Assembly: GCA_916610825.1 (NCBI GenBank)
Contig: OU744448.1
Span: 18,289,936-18,353,935, forward strand
Reading direction: 5' to 3'
From: Haliclystus octoradiatus
Taxonomy: Eukaryota > Cnidaria > Staurozoa > Stauromedusae > Haliclystidae
DNA: 64,000 nucleotides
The position numbers and the translations under genes are program-made. Within the stretch, counting starts at the first letter, position 1, and every line of letters starts with the position of its first letter. The notes under the pieces were generated by a model. It saw only the letters and a list, made by a program, of their open reading frames with translations, made no database searches and had not been told where the DNA came from. Below, piece after piece: positions 12,801-27,800 of this stretch.

Positions 12801-15800
12801 AATTAAGAAATTTCTAAAACTGGGACAGGGATCCATAGGTCCATATCCGATACGGGATTAGTCTCAAGCTGCTATGGGTATGGTACATGTTACAAAATTG
12901 ATGGCATGTGACTAATTTCATTACATTTGTGATCAAATGAAATATTGAAAATTATTCATTAAAGTATTCATTCAGCTTTGCTAATCAGTAGCAACGTACG
13001 GAAAATAAATAAGCGCAGATATCTGAGACGTAGGTGGAAAATGAGTATTCAACTTGATAATGATATCAAAGGCAAGAGAAAGGATATCGAAAAAGAAGTA
13101 TTTAAGGAATTGTTAATGTTCTAACAGACGTTGTTGTTTAGAGGAGATATCTTGAATTATTGGGCTGTAGTGTGTGTATTTGCTGTCGTCTGTCGGCTGT
13201 ATATTTGGCACAAATATATTCAGCGTCCCATTTTGGTCCCTTACGGCCAAGAGTGATAGGACCAGACAAAGTATTAAACAATAAGGAGGAGAACACCTGG
13301 CTACAGAATGTTACGGCTGACCATCGAGCAATGGTAACGGGCTATAATGTAGTTAAGGACTGATTCATGGCATGATTAATTAAAGAACTGTTATGATGTG
13401 CTCAATAGTAAACCAGGGGAAATGTTACTTCTACAAGAGATGTTTTTCCAGGGTCGACAGTTGGAAACTGGACCATCGCATACCTCAAAAACGTCCTTGG
13501 CGTGACAGACGAAGAAGAAAAAATGGGGGAAAGTGACTCTGACAGCACTTCTTGTACTGAATATGGTAAGAATATTACTTGAACAGTTTATGCACTATTA
13601 AATATGATCAAGTGGAGCTGTTTTGACCAATTAATTACCTGCTTGAAGATCACTAGTACATGGTGCAAAATTCAGATTTACAAAAATATCGTGTTTTCAG
13701 ACGCTATAATTGTTACTTTTTATTTTTAGAAAATATAATACCAAACATAAAACGGTTAAATAATTCATAAAATCATAAACATGTATTGAAAAAAACCTGT
13801 CATTTCCAATCAATGTTCATAAAACTCTCAACCAGAATGTTCATAAAAATGTTCATAGAGGGCTCAATGTTCTTTTGAAGAACAAATAATAAGTGCATGA
13901 TCATGTATCACTGTAGCTAAGCCTTGTAAGCTCTTAAATAAGATATCATAAATCATAATCCATGTATAACATTTACAAAAGATACAGATAAAATCTAGAT
14001 TAGTTCATCGACCACTAGTTTATAGATCATCATTATTTATTTAGTTTTACACAGACTGCTTCCACATTATAGACATGAATATCGAAGCGAAGCAAATGCT
14101 CCAAATACTCCCAAATATGTTTTTCACATTTACTTTCAATTTTCGTTGTAGGCGGAAATGATTCTCGAAGACACAATCAGCAGTAGAAGGCGACCCTATG
14201 GAGGTACAGAGTCACCAACTGTATATTCAAAAGTCACTTCTGAGAAGAAAGTCGACCTTATAATCAAGAAATGGGATTCATCCCTACCTCATCCAAAATA
14301 TTTTGAAACGGGGATTGAAGATTACCAACCACCAGCATTTAACATAAGAAAGAGGAATACTCTTATTGCCCAACATAAGGCAAATGCAACTACACAAACA
14401 CCTACAATAGGGCGGATAACATAAGGACAAAGCAAATTACAGATCAATTATGCCAAGGATAACGGTAATTTGGAAGACGTGGAATTGTCTATTGCTATAA
14501 AAATAATAAAAAATTTGTTGATTATAAAATTGGCAAAAAAAAGACGTCATGATGCTGTGGTTGATTCAGTTATTATTACCCCGATATTAGCTGCAGTATT
14601 GGATAGAACAAGTGTGCCTGACAGAAATCCACTTATATTGTTGCAGCTGCATTAGAGAGAGTTGTTTCCAGCCTACTGCAGGCTACGTTTTCAAGGAGTA
14701 CGCTGAAAAGGGTGAGAATAAAAACAGAAAAAAGGATTCAAAAGACATTAGGTTAATTATGCATTAATGTGTCGATTCATTTTTAGTAGTGCATTGGTAC
14801 TGTGAGTTATTGAAAAAACACTAATTTATATGCAAAAAAGAAAACGTCTTCCAATTCTAGTAACTGGCTTGGACATGGAAAACTTTTATTTGTGCCGGCT
14901 CTTGATTGTGGAACAAGGAAAAATATAGCAAATTCTATTTATGACCAATTATCAGATTGGACATGACTGATAATATTATTGGCATGTCATTTGATACTAC
15001 AGCGTCCAACACAGGGAATAAAAATGGAGCATGTACTTTACTAGAGAATAAATTAAGAAAAGGTTTACTTTGGTTAGCATGCAGGCAGGCACCACATGCA
15101 GGCACCACATGCACAAACTTATCATCAAACACGTATTTGAGGAAATATTTGGTCTACTGCACCTAAAGTGGCATTGTTCAAAAAATTCAGGCAGGTATGC
15201 AGTACCATTGACAAAGATAATATATGGAATCACGACCTGAGCACTCTATCCCCTCTATTGAAACGGGAAAGGACTCAATGCAGAACTTCAATTGAGGCAG
15301 TATTATCTAACAATAAAAGATCACAATCGCCTAGAACAGATTACAAAGAGGTATTGCAGCTTAGGTTAAAATTCCTCAAATGCAAATCAACAGAATTTTC
15401 ATTCAGGGCCCCTGGTCCGATGCACCAGGCAAGATGGATGGCTAAAATGATTTACGCATTCAAGATTTATTTCTTAAGGTTGTGTTAACAGATAATGAGG
15501 AGAAAGGTCTTTTTAGATTTAATCTATTACTTGGTTTATGTGCTGAATTGGATAGCTGCTAGTTCTCATACTCACGCAACAGGCAATGATCTAGAACTGC
15601 TTACAAAGTTACGACAATATGAAAGCAAGGACAGTATGATTAGTAAGGCTGCAATTACGGCTACAAAATCCTCACTTGTGGTATTTGACATCAGAGTTAG
15701 TCGTACTTGCTTTATTTTGCAATTCCACACCAACATTGACAAAAAACAAAATTTCAAAAAAGCTACTTACTGACTTTGTATAATAAATACTTAGAACAGT

Positions 15801-18800
15801 GTTGGCCTATCGCACCTGAATCACTGGGAAAGGTGAAGTGCCTGACTGAGTTAATCACGTCTCAAGCATATTTATCTTTTGATTTATTAATCATTTTTCA
15901 ATGAAAACCCATGTGAATGGAAGAACAATTGTGAATATTGGTCAGCATAAGCTAATGTGAAAGATTTAAAAGTTGCAAACGATGTTACTGAAATAGGTGT
16001 AGCGTTGATGATGAAATATTCAAATTCATTGACAACAGATGAAAGTCAGGAACAGTGTCCACTGCAAGTAAAGAAAAGAATATTCAAATTGCAATTAAAA
16101 CTTTGTTTACTTCATAATTAGATTGTTTTTCAAATAGCTTGTAAAAATTGAAATTGTAAAAATACATCATCAGACTAAAAACTGTTATATTATAATTCAT
16201 AAAATTTAATATATATTCCACTTAATGAACAATTCGTTTTTAATAGAAAATTCGAAACACATCCAATCTGTTGTAACAGTATCATATCATCGATTCTATG
16301 CTTAAATATTAACAGTTATCTATCACTTATTTTATAAAATAGCTCCTGCGAAAAAAATTCATGAGTTCATGAACAGTTCATAAACTTCATAATGAACAAT
16401 TCATGAACTCCATGAACATTTTTTTGTTGGTTCATGAACAGTTAATGAACAGTCACAGAGAGTTTATGAACTGGTTCATGAACATGAAATTGTCCAAAAG
16501 TTCATGAACAGTTCAGACTTTGGAAGACTTTAAATGCACAAACGAAAACCTAAAAATATGAATGATTGCGTTATTTGCGACTATTAAAGATCGTCATAAT
16601 CATCATCATCATCATTTGTAACCTTAATTAGATAACATTGCAACTGTTGTTTAACCTATTTTTCTAATATAATCTTCAACCATTTAGTCATAGATTATTT
16701 AATTTAAATCACAAAACAAACAAGTAAAATTTTTGATTCTTGTTTAAATTTCTAATAAAACCTGGAATAATAATTTATATCTGTATGGAGAAATTTGGAA
16801 TAATTTATAAATATAGAAAATTACTGTCTTTTAAATCTACTCTATTACTTATGACATATGTACTGTAATCTTCATTGCTATTTGTAATGAGCTTAACTGC
16901 ATAGTGTAGTGTACTTCAGTAGAATGTGAATTTATCTGTAATGATCATTAGTATTAGCAACTGGCTTCTTTGCTATATTGTGATGTACATCAGTAGAATG
17001 TGAATTTATAACTGTAATCTTCATTAGTATTAGCAACTGGCTTAATTGCTATATTGTAATGTACTTCAGTAGATTGCAAAGTTTATAATTGTAATCTTCA
17101 TTGTTAATATTTGCAACAAGTTACTCTACTGTATTTTAATGTACTGAACAGTAGAATGCAAATTTATATCGATTGATATACATATACGGTATAAGTATGA
17201 TTTCTATCACAGTTTATATATACATATCGGGATACATATCCATTTCTATATCACCTATACATTCCTATATTCCATACATTCCTATCTATATCCTAGGCTA
17301 GAAACTGCATGTTTGCTGATAAACTGTTCCAGCTTTTGAGAATTTTGAATGCTGCAACTTCAATGATATTGCAGCTATTATTGTAACTTTCACTATTTCA
17401 GTCATAAATTATAGAATTTCAAAGTTTCAGTTATATAACAAGCAAATCATTTTTCTGAAATTTATTTTTATCAACTGCAACAGGAACTGCAAAGAGGGGG
17501 AATCCCAGATAAAACCCTCGGTGACAAGATTTTGGTATTTCATCTATATTCTATAAATCTCACCCATTTATGTAGGCCTATGTACTGTAATAGCAAAACG
17601 TTATACATACATAAACGACATGTATTTGCTACCATCTAATAAAATCTTATCTACAGGATGGCGTTTTGCCGTTACATTGACCAAGTGCTAACTTTTTCTA
17701 TTTAATAAAAGTCGATTTCAAATTACATTCATTGAGTGAAACTATTATCTAGTTCATACAAATATGTCATTATTTATTACTGTAGCTGTAAAAGTAATAT
17801 TGTAATTTGTAAAAGATAATTTGCAATCAATAGGATGACCTTCAAATATCATAAAATTATTGGACATATTTTGCTCCATGAAGTCGTTCGGATAATAATA
17901 TTTCTCGGTAATTTCCAACATATTCCATAGAACTGCTTCTTCCTGATTTGCAGATATACTTCATATAATGAACCAAGTCATTCCACTGTAACTTTGAATG
18001 ATAAATAATAAATTCAAACGCATTGTGAATACTTCGCAAGTTCGCTTCATACTAATTCATTCATACCATGACTTTTGAATTCAAATTGAAATTTGACCCT
18101 TCCTATTGCTTGTCCATCAGCTGCTTTATCTCCACACCTTCAATCACAACCATCAATACTGCATATTGGCCATTGAGTCTTGGCAAGATTAATATTAAAG
18201 TGTATATTTCGCCTTTTGAATACAATGGATTTGGATAACTTTTTATCTATCCGTACATATCACTGTTGCGTTTTTGCATAGTGTGTCTCTTATCACAATT
18301 TTTGAAACCAAAAAAGAGCAAATCTATTTACTACAAGAGAGTTTGACTGTGATTTTTGACCAACGTTCTACGTTTTCATTGCTACAGGCAAACAAAAGTC
18401 GAAATCATTTTACTTTTTTGCATTAAATATTTAATAATAATAATATAATAATAATAATATGCATTTTTATAGCATTTAATAATATAATAATAATAATATG
18501 CATTTAACTGTTCATCCCGATCCTGCTAGCTAACTTTTCTTATAGTATAACACATTCCAAAAAGAGCTGTATACCTTCAAAGTTTAAACTTTTCGTTTAA
18601 CATTTTCTAGCACATACTTATCACATCAGCAGGATTATCATGTTAAAAGTCCACTATTGATGGTTATGCCAAACGGCATTGAAAAATACCAGCATGCTAT
18701 GCTTGTCAGTGTGCCTGACACTCAGGTAAAATGTGTCGAGCGTCGATTGTAGGAGAGATCAATTGATTGGTTGGATTTTAGAGTGCAATAATATAATTTG

Positions 18801-21800
18801 CTAAATGTTTTTGATTTAATTTAATTCAATTGATTGTGTATCACATCCAGGCTTTCTAGAGAAGTTAATGAAGTTGGACAAACACAAAGAGATGAACAGA
18901 AAAGATAGAAAGAAGATTGATAGCATTCTACAGGATGCTAATTCAATATCTGTTAAAGCTACAAGAGCATTGAAATTGAATAATCCTTCCTACTTCAAGA
19001 AGTTTAAATATGTTATGAAGAAAACATGGTCCTACTCTGAAGGCAGGCGTACTATCAATAAAAATTTAATTGATTATTCAAGTAAAAAAAATCAATTGAG
19101 TGAAGATGGGTTTAATGAGCGTGTATCTGATAAATGTATGACAAGCATCATGGGATCAAATGTTAATAGTATGAACGGATGTACATTCCCAGTTGACTGT
19201 TGGCATTACATGACAAAACAGAACACTGATGGCTATTATATAACTCACCAGTCATTATACTTCTTATTAGCTGAAGATAAAGGCTGTCATAAGGAAGTAG
19301 TTAAGAAATTTGGCAGTGAAAAGGCAAGAATACACCAATTAGATTATTTTGCTGCTAATATATATCATCAAATGAATATGTTACGGAAAAACAATGATTT
19401 GATATCATCTGCAGACATTGATTTATTTATAGAACAATGCGTTGTTCTGGGTATGCTTGGAGTTGAAGAAAGTATGAATAATGATATTTTAGAAAAAATA
19501 GTCTCGCATCAAGATGAAAGTGGATGCTTTAAATCACCAAAGAAAGCGGAGAGGGAAATATCCCCAAGTGGCACCCCAAGGTAAGCACATAATTGTTAAA
19601 CCAACCTGTCTGACCAAAGGCATTCAAATATCAAGAACCACAGAGTCATTTAATGAATTGAAACTCTAACCATGTTTAAACAGCCACCTCAGCGTGATTT
19701 TACGCATAGACCCTACCAGCAATCCAGTAGGATTAACATACTCTAGGTTTATCTGTGTTCCTTTGGAATAAATTTCCTTACCAACTGCTGAGTAGGCCTA
19801 AATGGGACTGCAGTTTCTAGCCTATTATTTGCTTGATAGGAACTTAACCCCCGGCCAAATGACTTTTTATTTCGCCAACATTCATCGGATTTTGTTGAGT
19901 TCATTTTCGTCAACATCTTGAGGGTGGCCAAATGACTTTTATTTTCGCCAACATTCATCCGATTTTGTTGAGTTCATTTTCGTCAACATCGGATGGTATT
20001 TTGAGGCTTGGAAGCTAGTCAATCGAGCCCACCAATCCTGAGACAAGCTATGTCATTGTTGACCTACAGAGGAAGGTTCATATTTTCAACAAAATTCAAC
20101 AATGTTGGCGAAATAAAAAGTCATTTGGCCACTTTGCCAACATCGGTAGAGAACAATAGAACTCAACAAAAATCCGATGAATGTTGGCGAAATTTTTGAA
20201 TGTATTCAAACTCCAAATTCAACATCAGCCAACAAAATCCGAAAAGGTGAGGGTGGCCAAATGACTTTTTATTTCGCCAACATTCATCGGATTTTGTTGA
20301 ATTCATGAATGTTGGCGAAATAAAAAGTCATTTGGCCGGGGCTTTAAGTGTTAGCTGTTGATTTGAATTAGCCGTTATAGACGGATGGCCATTCTACGCA
20401 GTATGACGTAATTTCAGTACAATAGTAGGACGTTATTTCATCAAATAAAATCAAAACAAAGGCTTGAATGCAGATGAATACAGCGAATGTTTATTGTTAA
20501 TTCAACAGTCAAAAGTAGAATGACAAAAGTTATTAAATGTAACACTAATACAGTACAAACCTATCTAAATATATAGCTAAAGTTTTTCTATACAAGCTAA
20601 TTATTTATGATAGGCCTAGATTATTTTGCTGTAGACAAATTCTTAACATGAAATCAGTTATGTAATCTTCTACTATAGTAACAGAACCCGTGACTTCAGT
20701 TAATTCTCTAGTAATTATAATGATTTTTAGCTTAGTAGCTATAGCATTTGCCTCACGAAGACAAATCACTGGTTCTGAATTATTGAGAATTATTCATTGC
20801 TCGATTCCTCCTTAGCGTCCAATTCATCAGCATCTAAATTATCCAGAATATTTACAGCATTAGCATATCAATTCCTTTCCTCTGTATTGTAAACATCTAG
20901 GCCTACTGATGCCTCAATGTCAAATAACTTTTGTAGGGTGACACCAAATATTTCCATGGCCAAACTATCTCTGTTAGCTGTTTCATCAAATTCATCAAAA
21001 TCAATGTTGCTAGCCTACCATCATCATTTTTGTCTTTCTTAGTGGCAAAAGTATTGTCAACCTAGAATATAAACCATAGCTCTTTGCTCTATAAATCATG
21101 CCTTCAATAAAGCTCGTTGTACCAACCGAAATTGAATATAACATGACAGTCAAATGAATTTTAGCCTTTTTACCACCAAAACATTTATCTCCTTTAGTAA
21201 GCAATGTTTTGCTGCCCACGTACTTGTAAAACAGACAGCTCATCATCTCATCTGTAATAACACAAAATGTTATTGAACAAAAGTTACCGTTATATGAAAT
21301 GTTATTGTCCCAAATCGGCCACAAAAGTGGCTATTGGCCCGAGTTAGACGAGTGACTGTTCTATGCAGATGTAACTCTATAAGTAATAATGATGTAGATG
21401 GTATCGCCCTACCAAAAGAACCTGTACCACTCCTCTATTTCTAGAGGAGTGGCTTTGAGCAATGATTATAAACGCTCTCTACTGATCTCAGGTAGTTCTA
21501 TGGAAAGTGTCAATATAAGTGACTGTAGTGGCCGTTTTAGAAAGGTGACTATTCTATACGAGTGCCGCTATACACAGGCTAGGCTTTAAGTAATTGTATA
21601 GTTGAGTATAGTTTTTATGCGGATATATATATAGTAGCAGAGTAGTACAATATTGCCATCGAAAACTATTTTCTAAAGTAAGAGGGTCCATGTCAAGTAA
21701 TTTAGTGGTTGTTGATCCATATAAACAGGTAAATGCATTTCTAAGAAGTGCACATTGTTTTATACATAGTTCCTACCGCATATAACCCAATCTAAATCTA

Positions 21801-24800
21801 AAGATTTTTTGTAAAATCAACAGAAGCTAAATAAGTAGTTATGCCTCCAAATATCGGATACATTTAATGGATCGCCTGGCTTTACTAATCGCAGCGTTGT
21901 ATTCTCTCTCATCGTTGTTCACATTTGCTCTTTGGTGTCCAGTCTGTAGGTGCGGTCGTAAAGCAGGATCCCCATAACGGCATAGAGGAGTCCCATTAGC
22001 AGTATTACAACTTTCTTCTAACATTTCAATCTATCCAGGGCGTACCAATATGCCAGCACTGGGCTCTTACCCTCTGAAAATAGAAACATATAAATTCAAA
22101 ATTTTGAATGTAGCCTGCATCTATTTCATCACAGAATACAACTTGAACACACATATTAATGCCATTATGTAGTTCAAGCTAAATCTAACTAAATAATGTT
22201 TGTTTCAAATGTATTCTATTTTATATTAAAACAACTATGTAACAAGCAGCTCCATAGAGATTTGCAATTAATCTGTTAGCAGCCACCACTGACTAAATTT
22301 TCAAGACATGAGCACATTTGTAAACACAATTCATGGTGAAAAAGGGCCCAAACCATTCCGTCACTAAAGCCCCGACAGTTTTTCAATTACGCCGATCGGT
22401 CATACATATCATTCTACTGTAATCTATTTGGCTGTAACCAGTCTTAATCAAACGATTCAAGAAGGTGACCGGAAGATTAATTTATTTTTGCTATAGCCTC
22501 ATTGATAGTGATGCTCGGTTCTGGAACAGAACTTGGAAGTATTGCAACCAAATCATCACGTCTACATGGGTAGGCAAACAGGCCTTAGTAGCATACATAG
22601 ACCTTTGATTTTACTGCTAACAATTCCATTACTACAAATAAACATTTCTGGTAATCTGAGGACTCTGACGAGCAGGGTATGTGCTTCTTTGAAAATTGCA
22701 ACTTTGCTAGGTAAACATCAAGAGATATCAAATTTAAATCGAACTCTTGTTACTGCCAGTATGGAAAAATAAGAGCAGGTTTAACATTGCAAATTGATAA
22801 AGTAAATAAATGTTCGACTTTGTGACTTTTGGTCATAATAGGCCTACCTAGCTGTTCTGCATGTTTAGTCAGCATCAGTACTTGATAATGCAAGATTACA
22901 TCTACCATCACACACTTGCATTTCAAAAAAGGCATTTACTCCAACCTTGAAGGTCAAAATATTACCATGCTCAATTTCAAGATAAAGAACTGGCATCGTG
23001 AAAAACAAAGAGCGGACGAGATATCCCACATTCAGACTGTAGGTACTGATCATGGCAGTGATAGCACACAACACAGCAGATCCACAACCAATGTACGAAT
23101 GACAACTCAGACGAAACAGGCCAGTCTTGGACGTTTTGATAAAAACCTTCATACAGGCAGGTGAGCTTTGAGAATCAAATGAGATGTCCGTCAGGGTTAA
23201 GGAATTTCCAGGGCCAAATACAGGTAAAGTTGGAACAGTAGTCTCCGTTGTTTGTAGAAGTCCAAAGTATGCTATATGCTAATGTGCATGCTGCCCAAAA
23301 CATAGTATGATCATTTTCGGGGAAATCCAACGCTATGTGACTCAACAACATCAATTGCTTGGTGAATGATAGGGAGACGATGTGGTGAGCTACTGTCACC
23401 CTGCCTACGCTTGATCCCTTTGAATATCAGGTGTTGCTGGTTTAAATTGCCTTTTGCGTTTTACTACCCCTTTTGAAATGATCGTCGTTTCGTCCAAACC
23501 ACCCCTGCGAAAAACAGTTCAGGAGTTCATGAACAGTTCATGAATGTTAAATGGCTCCACATTTCCTGAACTGTTCATGAACAGTTCATGAACCCTCACA
23601 GACAGTTCATGAACAGTCATGAAATTTGGGGCCCTTTAACGTTCATGAACTGTTATGAACTGTTCATGAACTCTTGAACTGTTTTCACAGGGACATTCTC
23701 AATATGCAAAGAGCGGACTACAGATATTTAGATCTTGATAGGAGAAGCATTAACAAGGAAGCCATGTGTGTGATAAATAAGCATAATACTGCCACAGTTG
23801 CAGGAATAGGTGAAGAACACCCAGATTGAGAACAGGCATTAATAAATCTCTTTCGGGCTTGTTGTATGTACTACATGTTGATGGAGCTAAATTATCCATA
23901 TATTGATGACATCGGTTGGCCAAAATGGTCATATTAATTTGTTCAGTAAATAATATGGCACAGCACTCTTCTGTGAGCAGTTGTACAATGGTGCTGAGTT
24001 GTAGAATACCTGCCAGTGAAAACAGGATAGAGCATTAGCTATGGAATTATCATGTCGACACACATGTGGGCTGGAGAAAGATACATTAAATGACACAGCA
24101 ACAAACAAGAAGGGCCGCATAAGCCGCATTACATCTGGAACATTGGATGATCTTTTGTTAAAGATGACAACAACTGCCTCATTATCAGTGTGAACAGAAG
24201 AGGAGATTGTTTTGATTTGAATTGATTGTTCCATTAAACCAACCGTTGTTACACTATGCCTCAAACCCCACAGCACTACAGGCATCTGAACGGCAGTCAG
24301 TCGGTATTCCTGCTCAAAAATATAGTTCAAATTGATTGAAAAAGTATTCAGCAGTTTGAATAATAAAACCATATATCAACATGTGTAACAGGCAATCAAT
24401 TCCTGGTGATAATTAGACCTATCTTATTAATGTGTTGCGGATGCTTTTAATTGAATTGAAGTTAACAAATGAAGTTTGTTATTGAATTTGTGAAGTAGTA
24501 CGTAGCCACAAATGAATTACAGTCTATTCATCTTTTTGTTTGCCAATTCTAACTTGTGCCGAACCTGAGGAAGTTTAATCTGAGAAATGATTCAATTACA
24601 ATCCCTCGTTTTTGTTGTCACCATACTTCATTGCTTTGTGATGTGATGTTTTGTCCATCTTTGTTTGCTCACATAGTTTATCTCAGAAGGCCTGTATTTA
24701 AAGCACACAAGACGCAATTAAAGAATTGATTTCAAGTACGAACGAATACCATTGGTTTTAATTCCTGATAGTTGTTTCTTTTGATGTAGTAGTATTTGAT

Positions 24801-27800
24801 GTGATGTTATTAGCAAAAATCGTTTAACAATCTTCCCTATTCAAGGAATAAAACGAATGTAACAATTATGTATTCAACACAAATCACTCTCTTCTTCTGT
24901 AGCAGTGCCAAACCCCTGTTGGAAATTATCATCATCTTCTAAAACGGCTAATATTGCATCAAAGCAAACTACATATATTACAGTTCATTTCAAAAAATTA
25001 AATTTTATTTTGAGCAAATTTTTACTAGTTTTGAGTACACTTTTATTAGTTTCAAGTAAACTTTTTCTTGTCCATGTTGTGCTAAAAATAAGCCAATGAA
25101 TTTATTTATAATTATCAATTTTTTATTTGATACATGTATGTTTTGTGTTTGCTTAAAGCAAGTAAAAGATTACTGAAAATCAGCAAATTTTGATATGAGC
25201 ACCTCAAACAGAGACCACCTGTCTACAACAATCAACGTTAGTTCTCCATAGGCAGATATAATTAATTAGCACATCAATACTAAATCCTAAACTGTCAATC
25301 CTAACATTCAAAACAGTAAATGACAACCAATCAAGCAATCTTCCAAAAGATTACAACAGACATTATATCAAGATAGTAATTAATAATTAAAAATTAACAA
25401 ACACCTAGAATGAATTAACAATATAAATAATGTAACAGAACACAGAACAGCAGTGGAATAGCATAACCCAACCAATTAGGCCTAATCTACACCAAGGGAC
25501 GTATCTGGAGCTAGACAATTGAGACCATCAGCTGACTTCTCTTCAACCAAGTGAAGACCCTAAAACATAAATCAGCAAAAATAACATCCAGATTTCAACC
25601 GAAAATCATTAGACACACTAAAGCACAAATATAAAAGAACGAGACAGGACTAAACGAGTGGTGATATCCAAGTCCTCCTAAAAACACAGAGCCATAATTC
25701 TGAAATTTAAAAATAACTCTTGTAACAGTAGTGCTAAAGATTCGTAGCAAACTGGAAATACTCCTTAAAAACATATGATGACTGTCTAGTAAACTAGTTA
25801 TTTCAAGACTGATATCAACGCCCTATCTGGATCACAAGACTTACCCTATTCCACGGATAAGAGGTTGGCCACGCATCCCATGATGCTTCTATATATAGTG
25901 GTTCCAAAACGGATATGCTCCTGGCACACACAGGGTGTCCCAAACTCATTGGAGACATTTGGAACAAGAAGTGAACTTCAATCTTGCTCGTAGTATCTCC
26001 CAATGGCTTGATTTTATTTTCGCCTAAATTGATATATAGCCCCATTTAAAATCCTCACCATTGGTGGGGCTTGGGATTGGTGCTTGGTTGGTGGAAGTTA
26101 CTCATCTCGCATTTATCAGGAAGCTTAATTTCGTGCTTACCTGTCTCCGCCAACCTAGTCTCCAGCGTGCTTGGAGAGGAGATACAGGATCATCATCTGT
26201 ACCTACAATGTGCATGGTTACACGAATACCACAAAACAATGACCAGGAGTGACCAGGAAATGGCTGCGTTGGTGTTGTCATGCAAGATTGCTGTAACTTT
26301 GCTTCTCTGGTTTCATTTACAATGTTCCCACAAAGTTCGTATTGAATATAACTATTAGATTGCCACGATTTTCACTTTCCAGTTCCAAATAGATTTAGTA
26401 TAGCATTAACTGTTTTAAAATGTTACTTAACTCTCTTATTGTAATTTCTGTTGCACTCCTTGTTCAAAACTTTCATTGCCATGCTTGTTAATTAACAATA
26501 TTCCAAGAAATTAAAACATATATAATGAAAAACAAATAGCGACACACACAGAGCACGCGTCCGTCGCCAATAAAGGCACGACTGCAAATTTATTCAGGCA
26601 TACAGTACTGTATACTATCACAATTCTTCTTATCCATGCAAGCTGTTACTTTTCTTCAAATAAATGAGATTATCAAATCAAATTCTATATTAAGTAAAAG
26701 GAACAAAATTTATATACGGAAGGATTTTTTCCATTACCACTTTGATGGCATTTCTCCCAAAGAATACAATATCGTCAACCTCTTTGAGTAGCTATTTGAC
26801 AGTAATGTTCAGGAACTCGCTAGGCTGTGCTTCTTCTGGCAAATGTAGGACATGTCTAACTTCTTCGACAAGCTAAATGGATAGGAAACAAAACACGTAA
26901 TAGAAATCTAATGTAAAATAAATGCAACATTATGTATGCGGTTGCATATGTGCTATTACCTCGATGTGATTTTTATAGTATGAAAATTCATTTAATAAGC
27001 TGCTTGCCACTCTTTCATTAGCAGACATATCTATTAATCAATTACGTCTGTCCGCAAATAGTCTGTTTAAATAAATGGTTATGTTTTTGCTTAGCCTTTT
27101 CCCAGCGCATTTCTTTATCAATAGCCTTTTTATGCCGTTGTATCATTTCTAAATTGAGAGTATGGATGATACCTTCACCGTTAGAAGACGCCTTACCTTC
27201 ACAACCTATGATATAAATGAACATAAATTAGTTACAAAGTTGGGACATATAACGTGACTCTAACATTTACCAAATGTCCAGATGACCATAGCAGAATAAT
27301 ATTTTAATGACTCATTGAGAAGTGAAATGCAGCATATATATTTGCAAGGTAGTTTAGTCAACTTCAATATTGATTTTGCTACAATGTCCTCTCACAAAGA
27401 TTTTTATATGTGCAATTTCAGACGAAAAATTACAATAAACTCTCAAATAAAGTGAATTACATAACCACTTTTGTAATAAAGTATTGCTTATTTTTAACAC
27501 AACAAAGTAAATGACGCACTATATCCATGCTACAGCAAAAGTATTTATTCTTGCCGTAAGGATTAGAGGAGACATTTCACTTTTCACATTTCAATTATGC
27601 AATGAACAAAAATGTAACAATACGGAACTGTAAGATTTCTATTAGCTACTTCAAGGAGTCTTGCAATGGCTGTAAATAAAATATAGCAATATCTTTAGCA
27701 AAACAAAATTGATTAATAAGTTTGATTAGAAGACAAGCGATAGAATAGACGTAATTTTGCGACATTTTGTCATTATACTAATATGTCATATTAATATAAT

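Noticed and set aside
13160-13363. 67-codon ORF just before C16orf89-like exon 2
   Set aside because: No domain, and the exon 2 acceptor at 13451 with exact phase explains the coding signal nearby.
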